Positions 14,086 to 23,658 of a stretch of DNA of 64,000 nt are shown in pieces (the first letter of the stretch is position 1; every line of letters starts with the position of its first letter). Position numbers and translations under genes: made by a program. The notes below the pieces were generated by a model. That model searched no databases. It was not told the DNA's origin and saw only the letters and a list, made by a program, of their open reading frames with translations. Origin of the DNA: Oscillospiraceae bacterium (GTDB taxonomy: Bacteria > Bacillota > Clostridia > Oscillospirales > Ruminococcaceae); assembly GCA_017847885.1 (NCBI GenBank), contig JAGAUA010000038.1, forward strand, positions 1 to 64,000. The letters are read 5' to 3'.

Positions 14086-15540
14086 ATGCTTGATAAAAGA
14101 CTTAAACTCTGCGCGGAGCTTGTTAAAGGAAGCCGCGTTTGCGATATAGGAACAGACCACGCATACCTTGTTGCGGAGCTTCTGTCGGAGGGAAAATGCA
14201 CCTCTGCCGTTGCCGCCGACATAAACGAGGGACCGCTTTCCGCCGCGAAAGCTACCCTTGAAAAGGCAGGGGTTCTTGATAAGACCGACCTTATTCTTTC
14301 CGACGGACTTAAAAGCGTTCCCGAAAGCGGAATTACCGACATAGTTATCGCAGGAATGGGCGGTGAACTGATATCACGGATACTCGAAGCTTGCGACTAC
14401 CTTAACGGAAAAAATCTTATTTTGCAGCCGATGACTCAAGTGCCGTATCTTATTGAGTGGCTTTACGGAAACGGCTTTGAGATAATCGGTCAGCGTGCCG
14501 TGACAGACGGAAAATTCTGCTATACCGTTATAAATGCAGTAAAAACAAGCGCTGAGCCGATAAGCATTACGCCGCTTTTTGCTCTGCTGGGAAAGCTTGA
14601 TTTTACCGATGAAAATGCAGTTATTTATGCCAAAAAGCAGGCGGATAGACTTTATTCCGCAGGGTATGCTCTGCGCGACTCGGGGCGCTCTGCGGATGCT
14701 GTAAAAAACATTGCTCTTGCCGCCGAGATCATACTTAAAACGGGAGGAAAACCGATGTATACTGTAAAAGATATTTTTGCGCTGATGGACGAAATCGCGC
14801 CCATGAAAAATCTTCATAAGGGGGACAATTCGGGGCTGCTTGTGGGCAATCCCGATACGGAAGTGAAAAAGGTGCTTTTCGCTCTTGATATAACCTGCGA
14901 CGCTGTCCGTGAGGCTGTCAAAATCGGTGCGAACGTTATCGTTGCCCATCACCCTGTAATTTTTCACCCTCTGTACACCCTTGACGACAGCAATCCTGCC
15001 TGTCTTGCGCTGAAAAACAACATTGCCTGCATATGCTTCCACTCCCCTCTTGATATGGCTGACGGCGGCATAAACGACATTATCTTTGATATGCTTGAAC
15101 CTGCGCTGAAGCTGAAAAAGCAGGCTATGCTTGAGCCCGTTCACCCCGACGGCAGAGGTTACGGCTTTGTATGTACTGTGTGTGAAGAAGTTCTCCCAGA
15201 CGAGCTGGGCAAGCTTCTCAAAAAGCTTTTCGGATGTACAATAGTGCGCTACACAAACAGCGGCAGACCTGTTAAAAAGCTTGCTTTCTGCTCGGGAGGA
15301 GCAGGCGGAAATCTGCCCCTTGCAATTTCGCAAGGCGCAGATGCATACATCACGGGAGACGTTAAACACGACCAATGGATAACCGCACGGAACAGCGGTA
15401 TTGCTCTTTACGACTGCGGACATTTCCACACGGAGGATATTGTGATACCGTATCTGATAAACCGCTTCAACACGGCGTTTCCGGGACTTGAAGCAGTTCG
15501 CGCCAAAGCCGATACCGACCCTGTTGACTACATTCTGTGA
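14086..15540 (+). CDS. Fused tRNA (adenine22-N1)-methyltransferase TrmK and NIF3-like protein
   Basis: 484 residues in one open frame. Residues 1-222 are TrmK-like: KRLKLCAELVKGSRVCDIGT, with the SAM loop DIGTDHAYL, then MGGELISRIL and LQPM. Residues 224-484 are a complete NIF3/YqfO-like protein: MYTVKDIFALMDEIAP, the metal site VAHHPVIFHP, GDVKHDQ and DCGHFHTE. In Bacillus trmK and yqfO are separate adjacent genes. Here no stop separates them, yet GGGAGG (14742-14747) is placed ideally before the in-frame ATG 14755, so a free NIF3 could also be made. The start at 14086 is preferred to the TTG at 14065. Confidence 0.85.
   Translation: MLDKRLKLCAELVKGSRVCDIGTDHAYLVAELLSEGKCTSAVAADINEGPLSAAKATLEKAGVLDKTDLILSDGLKSVPESGITDIVIAGMGGELISRILEACDYLNGKNLILQPMTQVPYLIEWLYGNGFEIIGQRAVTDGKFCYTVINAVKTSAEPISITPLFALLGKLDFTDENAVIYAKKQADRLYSAGYALRDSGRSADAVKNIALAAEIILKTGGKPMYTVKDIFALMDEIAPMKNLHKGDNSGLLVGNPDTEVKKVLFALDITCDAVREAVKIGANVIVAHHPVIFHPLYTLDDSNPACLALKNNIACICFHSPLDMADGGINDIIFDMLEPALKLKKQAMLEPVHPDGRGYGFVCTVCEEVLPDELGKLLKKLFGCTIVRYTNSGRPVKKLAFCSGGAGGNLPLAISQGADAYITGDVKHDQWITARNSGIALYDCGHFHTEDIVIPYLINRFNTAFPGLEAVRAKADTDPVDYIL
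14742..14757 (+). promoter_or_regulatory. Internal ribosome-binding site and start codon in the trmK-nif3 fusion
   Basis: GGGAGG, then 7 bases, then ATG at 14755, in frame with the upstream TrmK frame. The ATG is exactly where a free NIF3 protein would begin (MYTVKDIF). Confidence 0.65.
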
Positions 15541-15549
15541 GGTAACGAA

Positions 15550-16383
15550 ATGCTGATTTGTCCAAAGTGCAAGGAAAAACTGAACATTGAGGGGCGCTCT
15601 TATGTTTGCCCCAACAGGCATTGCTATGATATGGCAAAAAGCGGTTACGTCAACCTTTTGCTTGCCAATCAGATGAATTCGGCTCTGCCGGGTGACAACA
15701 AGCTTATGGTGCAGGCGAGAAAAGCTTTTCTCGACAAGGGGTACTACTCCCCTCTTGCGGAAAAGCTTTGCGAAACGGTTTCAAGGTACGCATTTGACGG
15801 GTGCAAGATACTTGACGCAGGCTGCGGCGAGGGGTACTATACCGAAAATGTTTCGGCAGCTTGTCCCGATGCGAAAATCATCGGGATAGACATTTCCAAA
15901 AATGCTGCGGACTATGCCGCGCGCCGTACAAAAGCGGTAAAATTCGCCGTGGCAAGCGTTTTTCATCTTCCCGTTGCCGACGAAAGCTGCGATATCGTTA
16001 CCACGCTTTTTGCGCCTTACTGCGGAGAAGAATTTCTGCGTGTGCTGAAAAAGGACGGCGTAATGGTGATGGTCATTCCGTCGGAACGGCATCTGTGGCA
16101 GCTTAAATGCGCCGTTTACGACGAGCCGTATCTGAACGAGGTCAAGGACTTTGCTCTTGACGGTTTTGAGCTGCTCAGCCGCGAAACGGTCACGGGGGAA
16201 ATAACTTTGCCCTGCACGGAGGACATAACCGCGCTTTTCTCTATGACTCCGTACTATTACAAAACGGGCATTGAGGGTCAGCAGCGGCTTTCACGGCTTG
16301 AAACGCTGACTACCGAGATAGGGTTTGAGGTGCTTGCTTACAGAAAAAAAATAACATCATGGCAAACAAAAAGGGGTACTTAA
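15550..16383 (+). CDS. 23S rRNA (guanine-N1)-methyltransferase, RlmA family
   Basis: 277 residues. An N-terminal zinc finger (C4, C7 in CPKC, then C20 and H24 in CPNRHCYDMAKSGYVNLL) precedes a Rossmann methyltransferase with SAM motif ILDAGCGEGYYTE and FAPYCGEEFLRVLKKDG. This is the layout of RlmA(I)/RlmA(II), which methylate G745 or G748 of 23S rRNA; RlmA(II) contributes to tylosin resistance in Gram-positives. It starts 9 bases after the TrmK-NIF3 stop and ends 1 base before the next ATG, so the genes are in one operon concerned with RNA methylation and quality control. Which of the two guanines is used cannot be told. Confidence 0.88.
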   Translation: MLICPKCKEKLNIEGRSYVCPNRHCYDMAKSGYVNLLLANQMNSALPGDNKLMVQARKAFLDKGYYSPLAEKLCETVSRYAFDGCKILDAGCGEGYYTENVSAACPDAKIIGIDISKNAADYAARRTKAVKFAVASVFHLPVADESCDIVTTLFAPYCGEEFLRVLKKDGVMVMVIPSERHLWQLKCAVYDEPYLNEVKDFALDGFELLSRETVTGEITLPCTEDITALFSMTPYYYKTGIEGQQRLSRLETLTTEIGFEVLAYRKKITSWQTKRGT

Positions 16384-16384
16384 T

Positions 16385-17584
16385 ATGATAAAAAAGTCGT
16401 TTAAGAAAATTTTTCTTCCGATTATTGTCGCAAATGCGGCGATTTTACTCATACGCTTTGCTCTTGAAGGTATTTACGGCTCAATATGCCGTCTGTTCAT
16501 TTCCGACGCCTCCATGGAGCTTACGAGCTTTACAGATTATATTGCGCTGATGAACAGCTCCAGCAGCAGACTTTATGATGTTATTTTTACTGTTTTAACG
16601 GCGGTTGTCATTTCTCCGCTGTATATCGGATTTTACAAATTTTGCTTTGCACGCCTTAATGACGAGCCTGCAAAATTCGGCACGATTTTTGAATTTTACC
16701 GCAGTCCGAAGAAAATTTTAGGTTCGGTTGCGGCGGAAAAGCTTTGTGCATTGATATTAGGGATAATATCATTTTTTCTTGACACTTGCATAACCGGTGC
16801 TTTGCAGTCTGCGCTGGCAAACAACGATATGGCGCAGCTTTATCCTGTTTTTGCTTTGATAACAGGCATTGCCACATTGGCAGTTTTAATTTTACTCAAC
16901 CTGTTTTTTTGGCTTACAGAGTATGTTTATGCATTTGAAAGTGAAAACGGCATAATTGCCGCTTTTAAAAATGCTGCTGAATATTCAAGGGGAAGCCGTT
17001 TGAAAATCTTCGGCATAACTTTTTTGCAGGGTACGATAGCTGTGCTGTACGCTTACTTTGTTATGAAATCGAACGGCGTACTTGCCCAAATCGGCGTGTT
17101 AAGCTTTATTCCAAATGCAATTGTTATGTGGATAGGTCTGACCTTTGCACACGGTATTTTAGTTAATACGCATACGGACGAGCAGGAGGAAAAGTGCAGC
17201 GATAATGACGACTGCTATGAAAACGACGGCGATGAACCTTTCATCAAGCCCTACGACTTTTTCATTGAAGCCGATGAACGTTTCACCGATGAGAAAGCCG
17301 TTGAAACGGAAGATATACGGGGGCTCGACCCTGTTCGTATCCTTGAGGAAATGGACCTTTGCGACGATGTAAAAAACAACTGGGGTATACGCCGCAAGCT
17401 GAAAAAGCTTTTTGACGACCTTGCTTTTGAGATTGGCGAGTATGCAAGCTATGAGGGCGGCAGGAGCATTGAAAGCTTTGTTACCGAGGAGATTGACGAG
17501 CGTGAGCTTGAAATTTCTGTGGGCATTTCAAGAAATTCAGACACCGAACCCTTTGTGGCGGTCATTTCAATAAAAGAAAATTAA
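16385..17584 (+). CDS. Membrane protein of unknown function with acidic cytosolic tail
   Basis: 399 residues. About six hydrophobic segments lie in residues 10-255, with a DUF975-like feel (large hydrophobic blocks and short charged loops such as EFYRSPKKIL). Then comes a Cys/Asp/Glu-rich linker (about 260-285, EQEEKCSDNDDCYENDGDE) and a soluble acidic domain to the end (GLDPVRILEEMDLCDDVKNN, ELEISVGISRNSDTEPFVAV). No enzymatic motif was recognised. It is embedded between the RlmA-type gene and rqcH with almost no spacing, so it is cotranscribed with translation-quality genes; that does not define its role. Confidence 0.75.
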   Translation: MIKKSFKKIFLPIIVANAAILLIRFALEGIYGSICRLFISDASMELTSFTDYIALMNSSSSRLYDVIFTVLTAVVISPLYIGFYKFCFARLNDEPAKFGTIFEFYRSPKKILGSVAAEKLCALILGIISFFLDTCITGALQSALANNDMAQLYPVFALITGIATLAVLILLNLFFWLTEYVYAFESENGIIAAFKNAAEYSRGSRLKIFGITFLQGTIAVLYAYFVMKSNGVLAQIGVLSFIPNAIVMWIGLTFAHGILVNTHTDEQEEKCSDNDDCYENDGDEPFIKPYDFFIEADERFTDEKAVETEDIRGLDPVRILEEMDLCDDVKNNWGIRRKLKKLFDDLAFEIGEYASYEGGRSIESFVTEEIDERELEISVGISRNSDTEPFVAVISIKEN

Positions 17585-17599
17585 TATTCGGAGGTCACT

Positions 17600-19342
17600 A
17601 TGGCACTTGACGGAGCATTTCTTCACACAGTAAAAAAAGAACTCGAGCCGCTTATCGGCGGCAGAGTGGACAAGATAAGCCAGCCGTCCCGTGAGGAGGT
17701 CATCATAACCTTCCGCACGCGGGGAGGAAACAGCAAGCTGCTTTTTTCCGCTTCGGCAGGCTCGGCAAGAGTACACATCACAAAAAAATCAATCGAAAAC
17801 CCCAAAGTACCGCCTATGTTCTGTATGCTTCTTCGCAAGCATCTGGGCAACGGCAGGCTGCTTGACATACGTCAGGACGGGCTTGAGCGTATTCTCTATT
17901 TCGATTTCGAGGCTATGAACGAGCTTGGCGACATGGTCAAGGTCACTCTTGCGGCGGAAATCATGGGACGCTGCTCAAACCTTGTGATAATCAATGCAGA
18001 GGGCAAAATCATTGACAGCATCAAGCGCGTTGACGCGGAAATGTCCCGTGAAAGAATGGTGCTTCCGGGAATGACCTACACATACCCCCCTCGGAACAGC
18101 AGGCTCGATTTCCGCACCTGCACCAAGGAGGATATCGTTTCTGCTGCTGAAAAGCTTCCCGATGGAGACTTAGCAAAAACGCTTATAAAAATTTTTGAGG
18201 GACTTTCCCCTATCGTTGCAAGAGAGTGGGTATACTATGCTTCACAGGGCGGCGACCCGTTAAAAAGCGACCTGCAGGGTGAGCTTCTTGAACGGCTTGT
18301 TTTCGCGGTTTCACAGACTGCTCTGGAGTGCGAAACGGGCAGGTGCAGTTTCACCGTCGTCAAAGATAAGGACGGTCTGCTGAAAGACTTTTCGTTTATT
18401 CCGATAAACCAATATGTGGGTCTGATGGAGACAAAGGAGCTGCCCTCGGCTTGCGATTTGCTGGACTATTTTTACAGCGAGCGTGACAGCGTTTCCCGAA
18501 TGAAGCAGCGCTCGCAGGATCTGTACAAGCTGCTTTTGAACGCCAACGAGCGTATTGCAAGGCGTCTTGCAAATCAGCGTGAGGAGCTGAAAGAGTCTGC
18601 AAACCGCGAGGAATTAAAGCTGAAAGGCGACCTTATCTCGGCTAATCTTTACCGCGTTGAAAAGGGTATGACAAGCGTTGCCGTGGAAAATTTCTACGAG
18701 GAGGGCTGTCCGCAGGTGGAAATAAAGCTTGACCCGAGGCTTACTCCGTCACAGAATATGCAGCACTATTATGCCGAGTACCGCAAGGCTGATACCGCCG
18801 AGAAGATACTTACCGAGCAGATAGCCAAGGGCGAGGAGGAGCTTGCTTATATCGACAGCGTTTTCGATGCGCTGACCCGTACCAACGGCGAGGACGAGGT
18901 GAACGAGCTTAGAATAGAGCTTGCCGAGCAGGGGTATCTCCGTTCGGCAAAGCTGAAAGGCAAGCCGCCGAAATCCCGTCCGCCGCTGGAGTTTACCTCT
19001 CCCGACGGATTTAAAATACTTGTGGGAAGAAATAACAAGCAGAATGATATGCTTACCACAAAGCTTGCGGATAAAACCGACATTTGGCTTCATACTAAGA
19101 ATATAACCGGCTCTCATGTTATAATACGCGCGGAGGGACGGGAAATTCCCGATGATACCGTGATGTATGCGGCAAGACTTGCAGCTTTTCACAGCAAGGC
19201 GAAGAATTCCTCGCAGGTGCCTGTGGACTATGTTCCCGTGCGCTTTGTGAAGAAGCCTTCGGGTGCAAAGCCGGGTATGGTCATCTTTACAAACAACCGC
19301 ACGCTTTATGTTACTCCCCTTGACCCCAACGGCGAACAATAA
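17600..19342 (+). CDS. rqcH: Rqc2/RqcH homolog, NFACT-family ribosome quality-control factor
   Basis: 580 residues. NFACT-N at the start (MALDGAFLHTVKKELEPLIG, GRVDKISQPSREEVIITFR), a central helix-hairpin-helix and coiled coil (about 280-430, including the pair of long charged helices around NREELKLKGDLISANLYRV), and NFACT-R at the C-terminus (DGFKILVGRNNKQNDMLT, DIWLHTKNITGSHVII) are in canonical order. RqcH binds obstructed 50S subunits and recruits tRNA-Ala to add poly-alanine tails for degradation. Older annotations call this fibronectin-binding protein. GGAGGT precedes the start, 15 bases after the previous stop. Confidence 0.93.
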   Translation: MALDGAFLHTVKKELEPLIGGRVDKISQPSREEVIITFRTRGGNSKLLFSASAGSARVHITKKSIENPKVPPMFCMLLRKHLGNGRLLDIRQDGLERILYFDFEAMNELGDMVKVTLAAEIMGRCSNLVIINAEGKIIDSIKRVDAEMSRERMVLPGMTYTYPPRNSRLDFRTCTKEDIVSAAEKLPDGDLAKTLIKIFEGLSPIVAREWVYYASQGGDPLKSDLQGELLERLVFAVSQTALECETGRCSFTVVKDKDGLLKDFSFIPINQYVGLMETKELPSACDLLDYFYSERDSVSRMKQRSQDLYKLLLNANERIARRLANQREELKESANREELKLKGDLISANLYRVEKGMTSVAVENFYEEGCPQVEIKLDPRLTPSQNMQHYYAEYRKADTAEKILTEQIAKGEEELAYIDSVFDALTRTNGEDEVNELRIELAEQGYLRSAKLKGKPPKSRPPLEFTSPDGFKILVGRNNKQNDMLTTKLADKTDIWLHTKNITGSHVIIRAEGREIPDDTVMYAARLAAFHSKAKNSSQVPVDYVPVRFVKKPSGAKPGMVIFTNNRTLYVTPLDPNGEQ

Positions 19343-19350
19343 AAAAGCTA

Positions 19351-19405
19351 TTGACAAATACCCCCGTGGAGTATATAATGTAAGTATACCCCATGGGGGT
19401 ATAGG
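19351..19405 (+). promoter_or_regulatory. Copper-responsive promoter with two CsoR sites
   Basis: TTGACA (19351-19356) and TATAAT (19374-19379), 17-base spacer. ATACCCCCGTGGAGTAT (19358-19374) fills the spacer and GTATACCCCATGGGGGTAT (19384-19402) covers the transcription start; both are the G/C-box inverted repeat bound by CsoR. Apo-CsoR should block polymerase; Cu(I) releases it. Confidence 0.9.
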
Positions 19406-19413
19406 AGGCTTAT

Positions 19414-19713
19414 ATGGAAAAAAATTGTTGCTGTCATAAAACAAAACAGCGTTCCGAAAAAGAATACAAATCGCTCATAAACCGCCTTAACCGAATTGAG
19501 GGGCAGGTCAGGGGCGTACGTAAAATGGTGGAGTCGGATACCTATTGCACGGACATTCTTGTGCAGGTAAGTGCAATTACCGCGGCGCTGAACGCCTTTA
19601 ACCGTGAATTGCTTGCCAATCATATCCGCACCTGTGTGGCGGATGACATCAGAAACGGCAAGGACGAAACCATTGACGAGCTTGTTATGACCTTACAAAA
19701 GTTAATGAAATAA
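19414..19713 (+). CDS. csoR: Copper-sensing transcriptional repressor CsoR
   Basis: 99 residues, all helical. The Cu(I) ligands of the family are present: Cys45 (DTYC), His70 and Cys74 (NHIRTC). The [17 protein letters not shown] helix is the DNA-contact signature. The N-terminus has an extra CCCH stretch (residues 5-8) that could be an additional metal site. It binds the two G/C-box sites in its own promoter at 19358-19402 and thus controls copA and copZ downstream, 17 bases apart. Tight AGGAGG ribosome site. Confidence 0.95.
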   Translation: MEKNCCCHKTKQRSEKEYKSLINRLNRIEGQVRGVRKMVESDTYCTDILVQVSAITAALNAFNRELLANHIRTCVADDIRNGKDETIDELVMTLQKLMK

Positions 19714-19730
19714 TCGGAGAAGGGATTTTT

Positions 19731-21944
19731 ATGAAGAAAACCTTTAAAATTTCGGGAATGACCTGCGCTGCCTGTGCGGCAAGGATTGAAAGGTTTGTCA
19801 AAAAGCTTGACGGAGTATCGGACGCAAGTGTGAATTTTGCTGCGGAAACGCTGATTGTGGATTACGAAAAAATCGGTGCAAAGGAAATCGAAGCTGCTGT
19901 TGTCAAGGCAGGCTACGCCTTTGCGGACAAAAACGCAAAGCAGAAAATGCCCCACGATAAGGTCATGCTTATCAGGCTGATTCTGTCGTTGATTTTTGCC
20001 GTTCCGCTGCTTGTGATAAGCATGGGTCATATGGTGGGAATGCCGCTTCCCGACACGATAAATCCGCACCATAACCCCATGAATTTTGCACTTGTGCAGC
20101 TTGCGCTGACAGTTCCCGTAATAATTATCGGGTGGAAATTTTTCGCGGACGGCTTTCGCAATCTTGTGCGCCTTTCCCCTAACATGGACAGCCTTATTGC
20201 TCTTGGTGCGACTTCCGCTTTGGTGTACGGATTTTTCGCAATGTACAAAATCTCCCAGGGCGAAACGGATTATGCGATGCACCTTTACTTTGAGTCGGCG
20301 GCAACAATCCTGACCCTTATCACTCTTGGAAAATACCTTGAAGCACGTTCAAAGGGCAAGACCGACGAGTCGGTGAAAAAGCTGATGAACCTTGCTCCCA
20401 AAACGGCGTTTGTAATGCGCGGCGAAAAGGAGCTTGAGGTTGCGCTAAGTCAGGTCAAGGTGGGAGACATCGTGGTTTCGCGTTCGGGCGAAAGCTTTGC
20501 CGTGGACGGCGAGATAATCGAAGGCTCGGCTGTTGTTGACGAATCCATGCTGACGGGCGAAAGCGTTCCCGTTGAGAAAAAGGTCGGTGACAAGGTGGTC
20601 GGCGCAACCCTTAACAAAAACGGCTTTGTAAAGTACCGCTCCGAAAAGGTTGGCGAGGACACGGCGCTGTCCAGGATAATCAAGTTCGTCGAGGAAGCGC
20701 AGGGCTCAAAAGCGCCCATTGCACGGCTTGCGGATATTATTTCGGCGTACTTTGTGCCTGCGGTTCTTGCTTTGGCGGTAATTGCTTCAATTGGTTGGCT
20801 TATTGCAGGCGAGAGCGGCGAATTCTGCGTGACGATACTGATAAGCGTTCTGGTTATCGCCTGCCCCTGCGCGCTGGGTCTTGCCACTCCCACGGCGATA
20901 ATGGTGGGCACGGGCAAGGGCGCCGAAAACGGCATACTCATCAAAGGCGGTCAGCCCCTTGAACAGGCGTGCAAGGTCACCGCTGTTGTGTTCGACAAGA
21001 CGGGTACGCTGACTGTGAGCAAACCGTCCCTTACCGACATAATACCCTACAACATAGATGAAACCGAGCTTCTGCGGCTTACGGCTTCGGGCGAGGCTGC
21101 TTCGGGACACCCGTTAAGCGAGGCTATCGTAGATTATGCCGTAAAAAATAAAATTGCTCTTTCCGAAACCCGGGATTACCAAAATCTTGAGGGGCGAGGA
21201 ATTTCCGTGACCGTTGAGGGAAAGAAGCTTCTTATCGGGAATATCCGTCTTATGAACGAGGAGAAAATCGCCGTTCCCGAGGAGTATATCCAAAAGGCAG
21301 AGCATATTGCGGACATGGGCAGGACGCCAATGTTTACCGCGGCAGACGGGGTATTCACGGGGATAATTGCTGCTGCGGATACTATTAAAAAAGAAAGCAT
21401 GAGCGCTGTTGCGGAGCTGCACAAAATGGGGATAAAGACTGTAATGCTCACGGGCGACAACAGCCGTACCGCAAAGGCTGTTGCAGGCGAGCTTGATATT
21501 GACAGCTTCATTGCCGAGGTCCTTCCCGAAGAAAAGGCGGAGCATATCAAAAAGCTTCAGCAGCGGGGCGAAATCGTTGCTATGGCAGGCGACGGAATAA
21601 ATGACGCTGTTGCGCTCACTCAAGCGGACGTGGGAATTGCCGTGGGACAGGGCACGGACGTTGCTATCGAGTGCGCCGATATAGTTCTGATTAAGGACGA
21701 CCTGCGCGATGTTTGCAAGGCGATACGGCTTTCAAAGGCAACTATACGCAACATCAAGCAGAATTTGTTCTGGGCGTTCGGTTACAATACTCTCGGCATA
21801 CCTATCGCAATGGGTCTGCTGCACATTTTCGGCGGACCGCTTCTCGACCCGATGATTGCTGCGGCGGCAATGAGTTTAAGCTCGGTATCCGTCGTTTCAA
21901 ACGCATTGCGCTTAAAATCGGTGAAAATCGACAATGTTAAATAA
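19731..21944 (+). CDS. copA: Copper-exporting P1B-type ATPase CopA
   Basis: 737 residues. One N-terminal heavy-metal domain with MTCAAC (C12, C15), eight predicted membrane helices, the intramembrane CPC (C378, C380), the phosphorylation site DKTGT (D422), SGHP of the nucleotide-binding domain, TGES of the actuator and GDGIND (620-625). This is a Cu(I) exporter of the PIB-1 class. Members often have two HMA domains; here there is only one, and the separate chaperone CopZ follows 15 bases downstream. A His-Asn-Pro-rich loop (NPHHNPMN) lies between the first helices. Confidence 0.96.
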   Translation: MKKTFKISGMTCAACAARIERFVKKLDGVSDASVNFAAETLIVDYEKIGAKEIEAAVVKAGYAFADKNAKQKMPHDKVMLIRLILSLIFAVPLLVISMGHMVGMPLPDTINPHHNPMNFALVQLALTVPVIIIGWKFFADGFRNLVRLSPNMDSLIALGATSALVYGFFAMYKISQGETDYAMHLYFESAATILTLITLGKYLEARSKGKTDESVKKLMNLAPKTAFVMRGEKELEVALSQVKVGDIVVSRSGESFAVDGEIIEGSAVVDESMLTGESVPVEKKVGDKVVGATLNKNGFVKYRSEKVGEDTALSRIIKFVEEAQGSKAPIARLADIISAYFVPAVLALAVIASIGWLIAGESGEFCVTILISVLVIACPCALGLATPTAIMVGTGKGAENGILIKGGQPLEQACKVTAVVFDKTGTLTVSKPSLTDIIPYNIDETELLRLTASGEAASGHPLSEAIVDYAVKNKIALSETRDYQNLEGRGISVTVEGKKLLIGNIRLMNEEKIAVPEEYIQKAEHIADMGRTPMFTAADGVFTGIIAAADTIKKESMSAVAELHKMGIKTVMLTGDNSRTAKAVAGELDIDSFIAEVLPEEKAEHIKKLQQRGEIVAMAGDGINDAVALTQADVGIAVGQGTDVAIECADIVLIKDDLRDVCKAIRLSKATIRNIKQNLFWAFGYNTLGIPIAMGLLHIFGGPLLDPMIAAAAMSLSSVSVVSNALRLKSVKIDNVK

Positions 21945-21959
21945 TGGAGGACTTTTACA

Positions 21960-22160
21960 ATGAAAAAGAAAATTATGATTGACGGAATGATGTGCGAACA
22001 CTGTGTAGGTCACGTTAAGGAGGCGCTTGAAGCTCTCGGCGCAGCTGACATTGAAGTATCTCTTGAGGGCGGCTATGCGGTGTGCGATACCGACAAGTCG
22101 GTCAGCGATATCAAAGCTGCCATCGAGGACGAGGGCTATGATGTGACGGATATTCAATAA
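21960..22160 (+). CDS. copZ: Copper chaperone CopZ
   Basis: 66 residues, a single heavy-metal-associated ferredoxin-like fold. The metal site is MMCEHC (C12, C15), followed by VGHVKEALEAL. It carries Cu(I) in the cytosol to CopA and to CsoR. It is the last gene of the copper operon and is followed by a strong terminator at 22181-22219. Confidence 0.94.
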   Translation: MKKKIMIDGMMCEHCVGHVKEALEALGAADIEVSLEGGYAVCDTDKSVSDIKAAIEDEGYDVTDIQ

Positions 22161-22180
22161 TGCCGTTTCAACAAAACAAA

Positions 22181-22219
22181 AACGCGGTATCACTGCATTT
22201 TCGCAATGATACCGCGTTT
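22181..22219. terminator. Bidirectional terminator between copZ and the GH25 gene
   Basis: AACGCGGTATCA and TGATACCGCGTT form a perfect 12-bp stem followed by TT on the plus strand and TTTTTGTTTTG on the minus strand, serving the convergent genes. Confidence 0.85.
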
Positions 22220-22223
22220 TGTA

Positions 22224-23525
22224 TTAATCCCAATTGTTAAGTCCCTTTCTTCTGATAACCTCGGAGTAATCCTTGAAAGCATAGTCCAAATCAACGTCTC
22301 CGTCAATTCCGTTTACCTTGCCTGTTGAGGAATACTGCCACATTCCGTAGTGAGCGTCATAGTAAGAATTGAGCTTTGCTTCATCTCCCCAGCTTGCGAC
22401 CCATATGTCATAATCCCTAAGACGTTCAAGCTCAGTATTTTTCGTAAAGAAATTTGCCGAGCTGTATATCATTGTGTAATATCCTGCGTCCTCAACCTCT
22501 TCCATAAAGGCAATGATTATATCAGTAACCTTTTTGGGACTCATCTTTTTGAAGTATTCCTCCTCAATATCAAGAACGACGGGATAATCGGGAGAATATT
22601 TTTTTATGGTTTTCAGGAAAAATCTTGCCTCTTTCTTTGCATCGGAAACACTTTTTGCGTATGTATAATGGTAAAATCCATAGGATATCCCGTATTTTTC
22701 ACAACCCGCAACATTTTGCGCAAGGCATTTGTCAACATCTTCATTTCCGAACGAGCTGCGTATCATGGCAAAGTCCACGCCGCTTTTAGAAACCTTTTTC
22801 CAGTTAATTTTCCCCTGCCATTTTGAAACGTCTATCCCTCTGAATACATCGCTGTAAACCGTAACCTCAAATTCTGCATAAACATCATTGACGGTCGTTA
22901 CCGTAATTATGGTCGTACCTGCGTTAACGCCGGTTACTTCACCCGAAGCCGAGACCCTTGCTATATTGGGATCCTGTGAGCTGTATTCAACATCATTGTA
23001 TATTCCCAGCGGATAAAAAACGGGTTCTATCTGAAATGTCTTTCCTATCCTTATCATGGCGCTGCTGTCAACAAAATCAATGGAGTCAACATCGCCCTTA
23101 ACGGCTTCGACCTGTTCGTTTCCGTAAATATCGGTTACTACAAAATAAATATTTTCCTTTATGCCAGTTGAGGTTTTCAGCTGAACCAATGTCTCGCCGT
23201 AGCCGATAGCTTTTACCAGACCGTCTTCATCTACCTTAACAACGGCTTTGTTAAAGCTTTTATAAGAAATTATGTCATCAGACTTTTTGGGATACAGTGA
23301 ATACTCTATCTGAAATGTATCGCCAATTATTATTTTATTTGTCTGCTTTCCTTTTAATCTAATTTTCGTTGCAGGAATTGTGACCTCATAATTATCTGCG
23401 TTTTTATTGCCCGCAAACGCCGTATCCTCATTATCGGAGAAAACGGTCATGCCGCATAAACCCAACAAAACGCAAACCGAAAGCAGCAAGCTTAAAATTC
23501 CCTTAAAATTAATCTTTTTTAACAT
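22224..23525 (-). CDS. Secreted GH25 lysozyme with two Big_2 (Ig-like) domains
   Basis: 433 residues. Signal peptide at the N-terminus (ILSLLLSVCVLLGLCGM, cleavage near residue 28-36). Two bacterial Ig-like group 2 domains follow, about 48-130 and 140-222, the second with SGEVTGVNAGTTIITVT. From about 230 is a GH25 muramidase: FRGIDVSKWQGKINWKK, VVLDIEEE with the catalytic acids, and DIWVASWG. It should cleave the beta-1,4 bond of peptidoglycan outside the membrane. A promoter lies at 23555-23583. No wall-sorting signal is visible. Convergent with the copper operon. Confidence 0.92.
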   Translation of the reverse strand: MLKKINFKGILSLLLSVCVLLGLCGMTVFSDNEDTAFAGNKNADNYEVTIPATKIRLKGKQTNKIIIGDTFQIEYSLYPKKSDDIISYKSFNKAVVKVDEDGLVKAIGYGETLVQLKTSTGIKENIYFVVTDIYGNEQVEAVKGDVDSIDFVDSSAMIRIGKTFQIEPVFYPLGIYNDVEYSSQDPNIARVSASGEVTGVNAGTTIITVTTVNDVYAEFEVTVYSDVFRGIDVSKWQGKINWKKVSKSGVDFAMIRSSFGNEDVDKCLAQNVAGCEKYGISYGFYHYTYAKSVSDAKKEARFFLKTIKKYSPDYPVVLDIEEEYFKKMSPKKVTDIIIAFMEEVEDAGYYTMIYSSANFFTKNTELERLRDYDIWVASWGDEAKLNSYYDAHYGMWQYSSTGKVNGIDGDVDLDYAFKDYSEVIRRKGLNNWD

Positions 23526-23554
23526 ATTAGTTCTCCTTAAACTTCTTTTATTTT

Positions 23555-23583
23555 ATTCTATAATAATACATATATTTTGTCAA
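23555..23583 (-). promoter_or_regulatory. Promoter of the GH25 lysozyme gene
   Basis: Minus strand TTGACA (23578-23583), 17 bases, TAGAAT (23555-23560). Confidence 0.7.
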
Positions 23584-23624
23584 GCTATTTGCGGCATTTA
23601 CATATTTTTCATAGCGGCATGGCA

Positions 23625-23657
23625 TAAAAAAACAGCCTACCGTTAAACGATAGGCTG
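23625..23657 (-). terminator. Terminator of tRNA-Leu
   Basis: Minus strand CAGCCTAT-cgtttaacg-GTAGGCTG then TTTTTTT, directly after the CCA end of the tRNA. Confidence 0.88.
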
Positions 23658-23658
23658 C

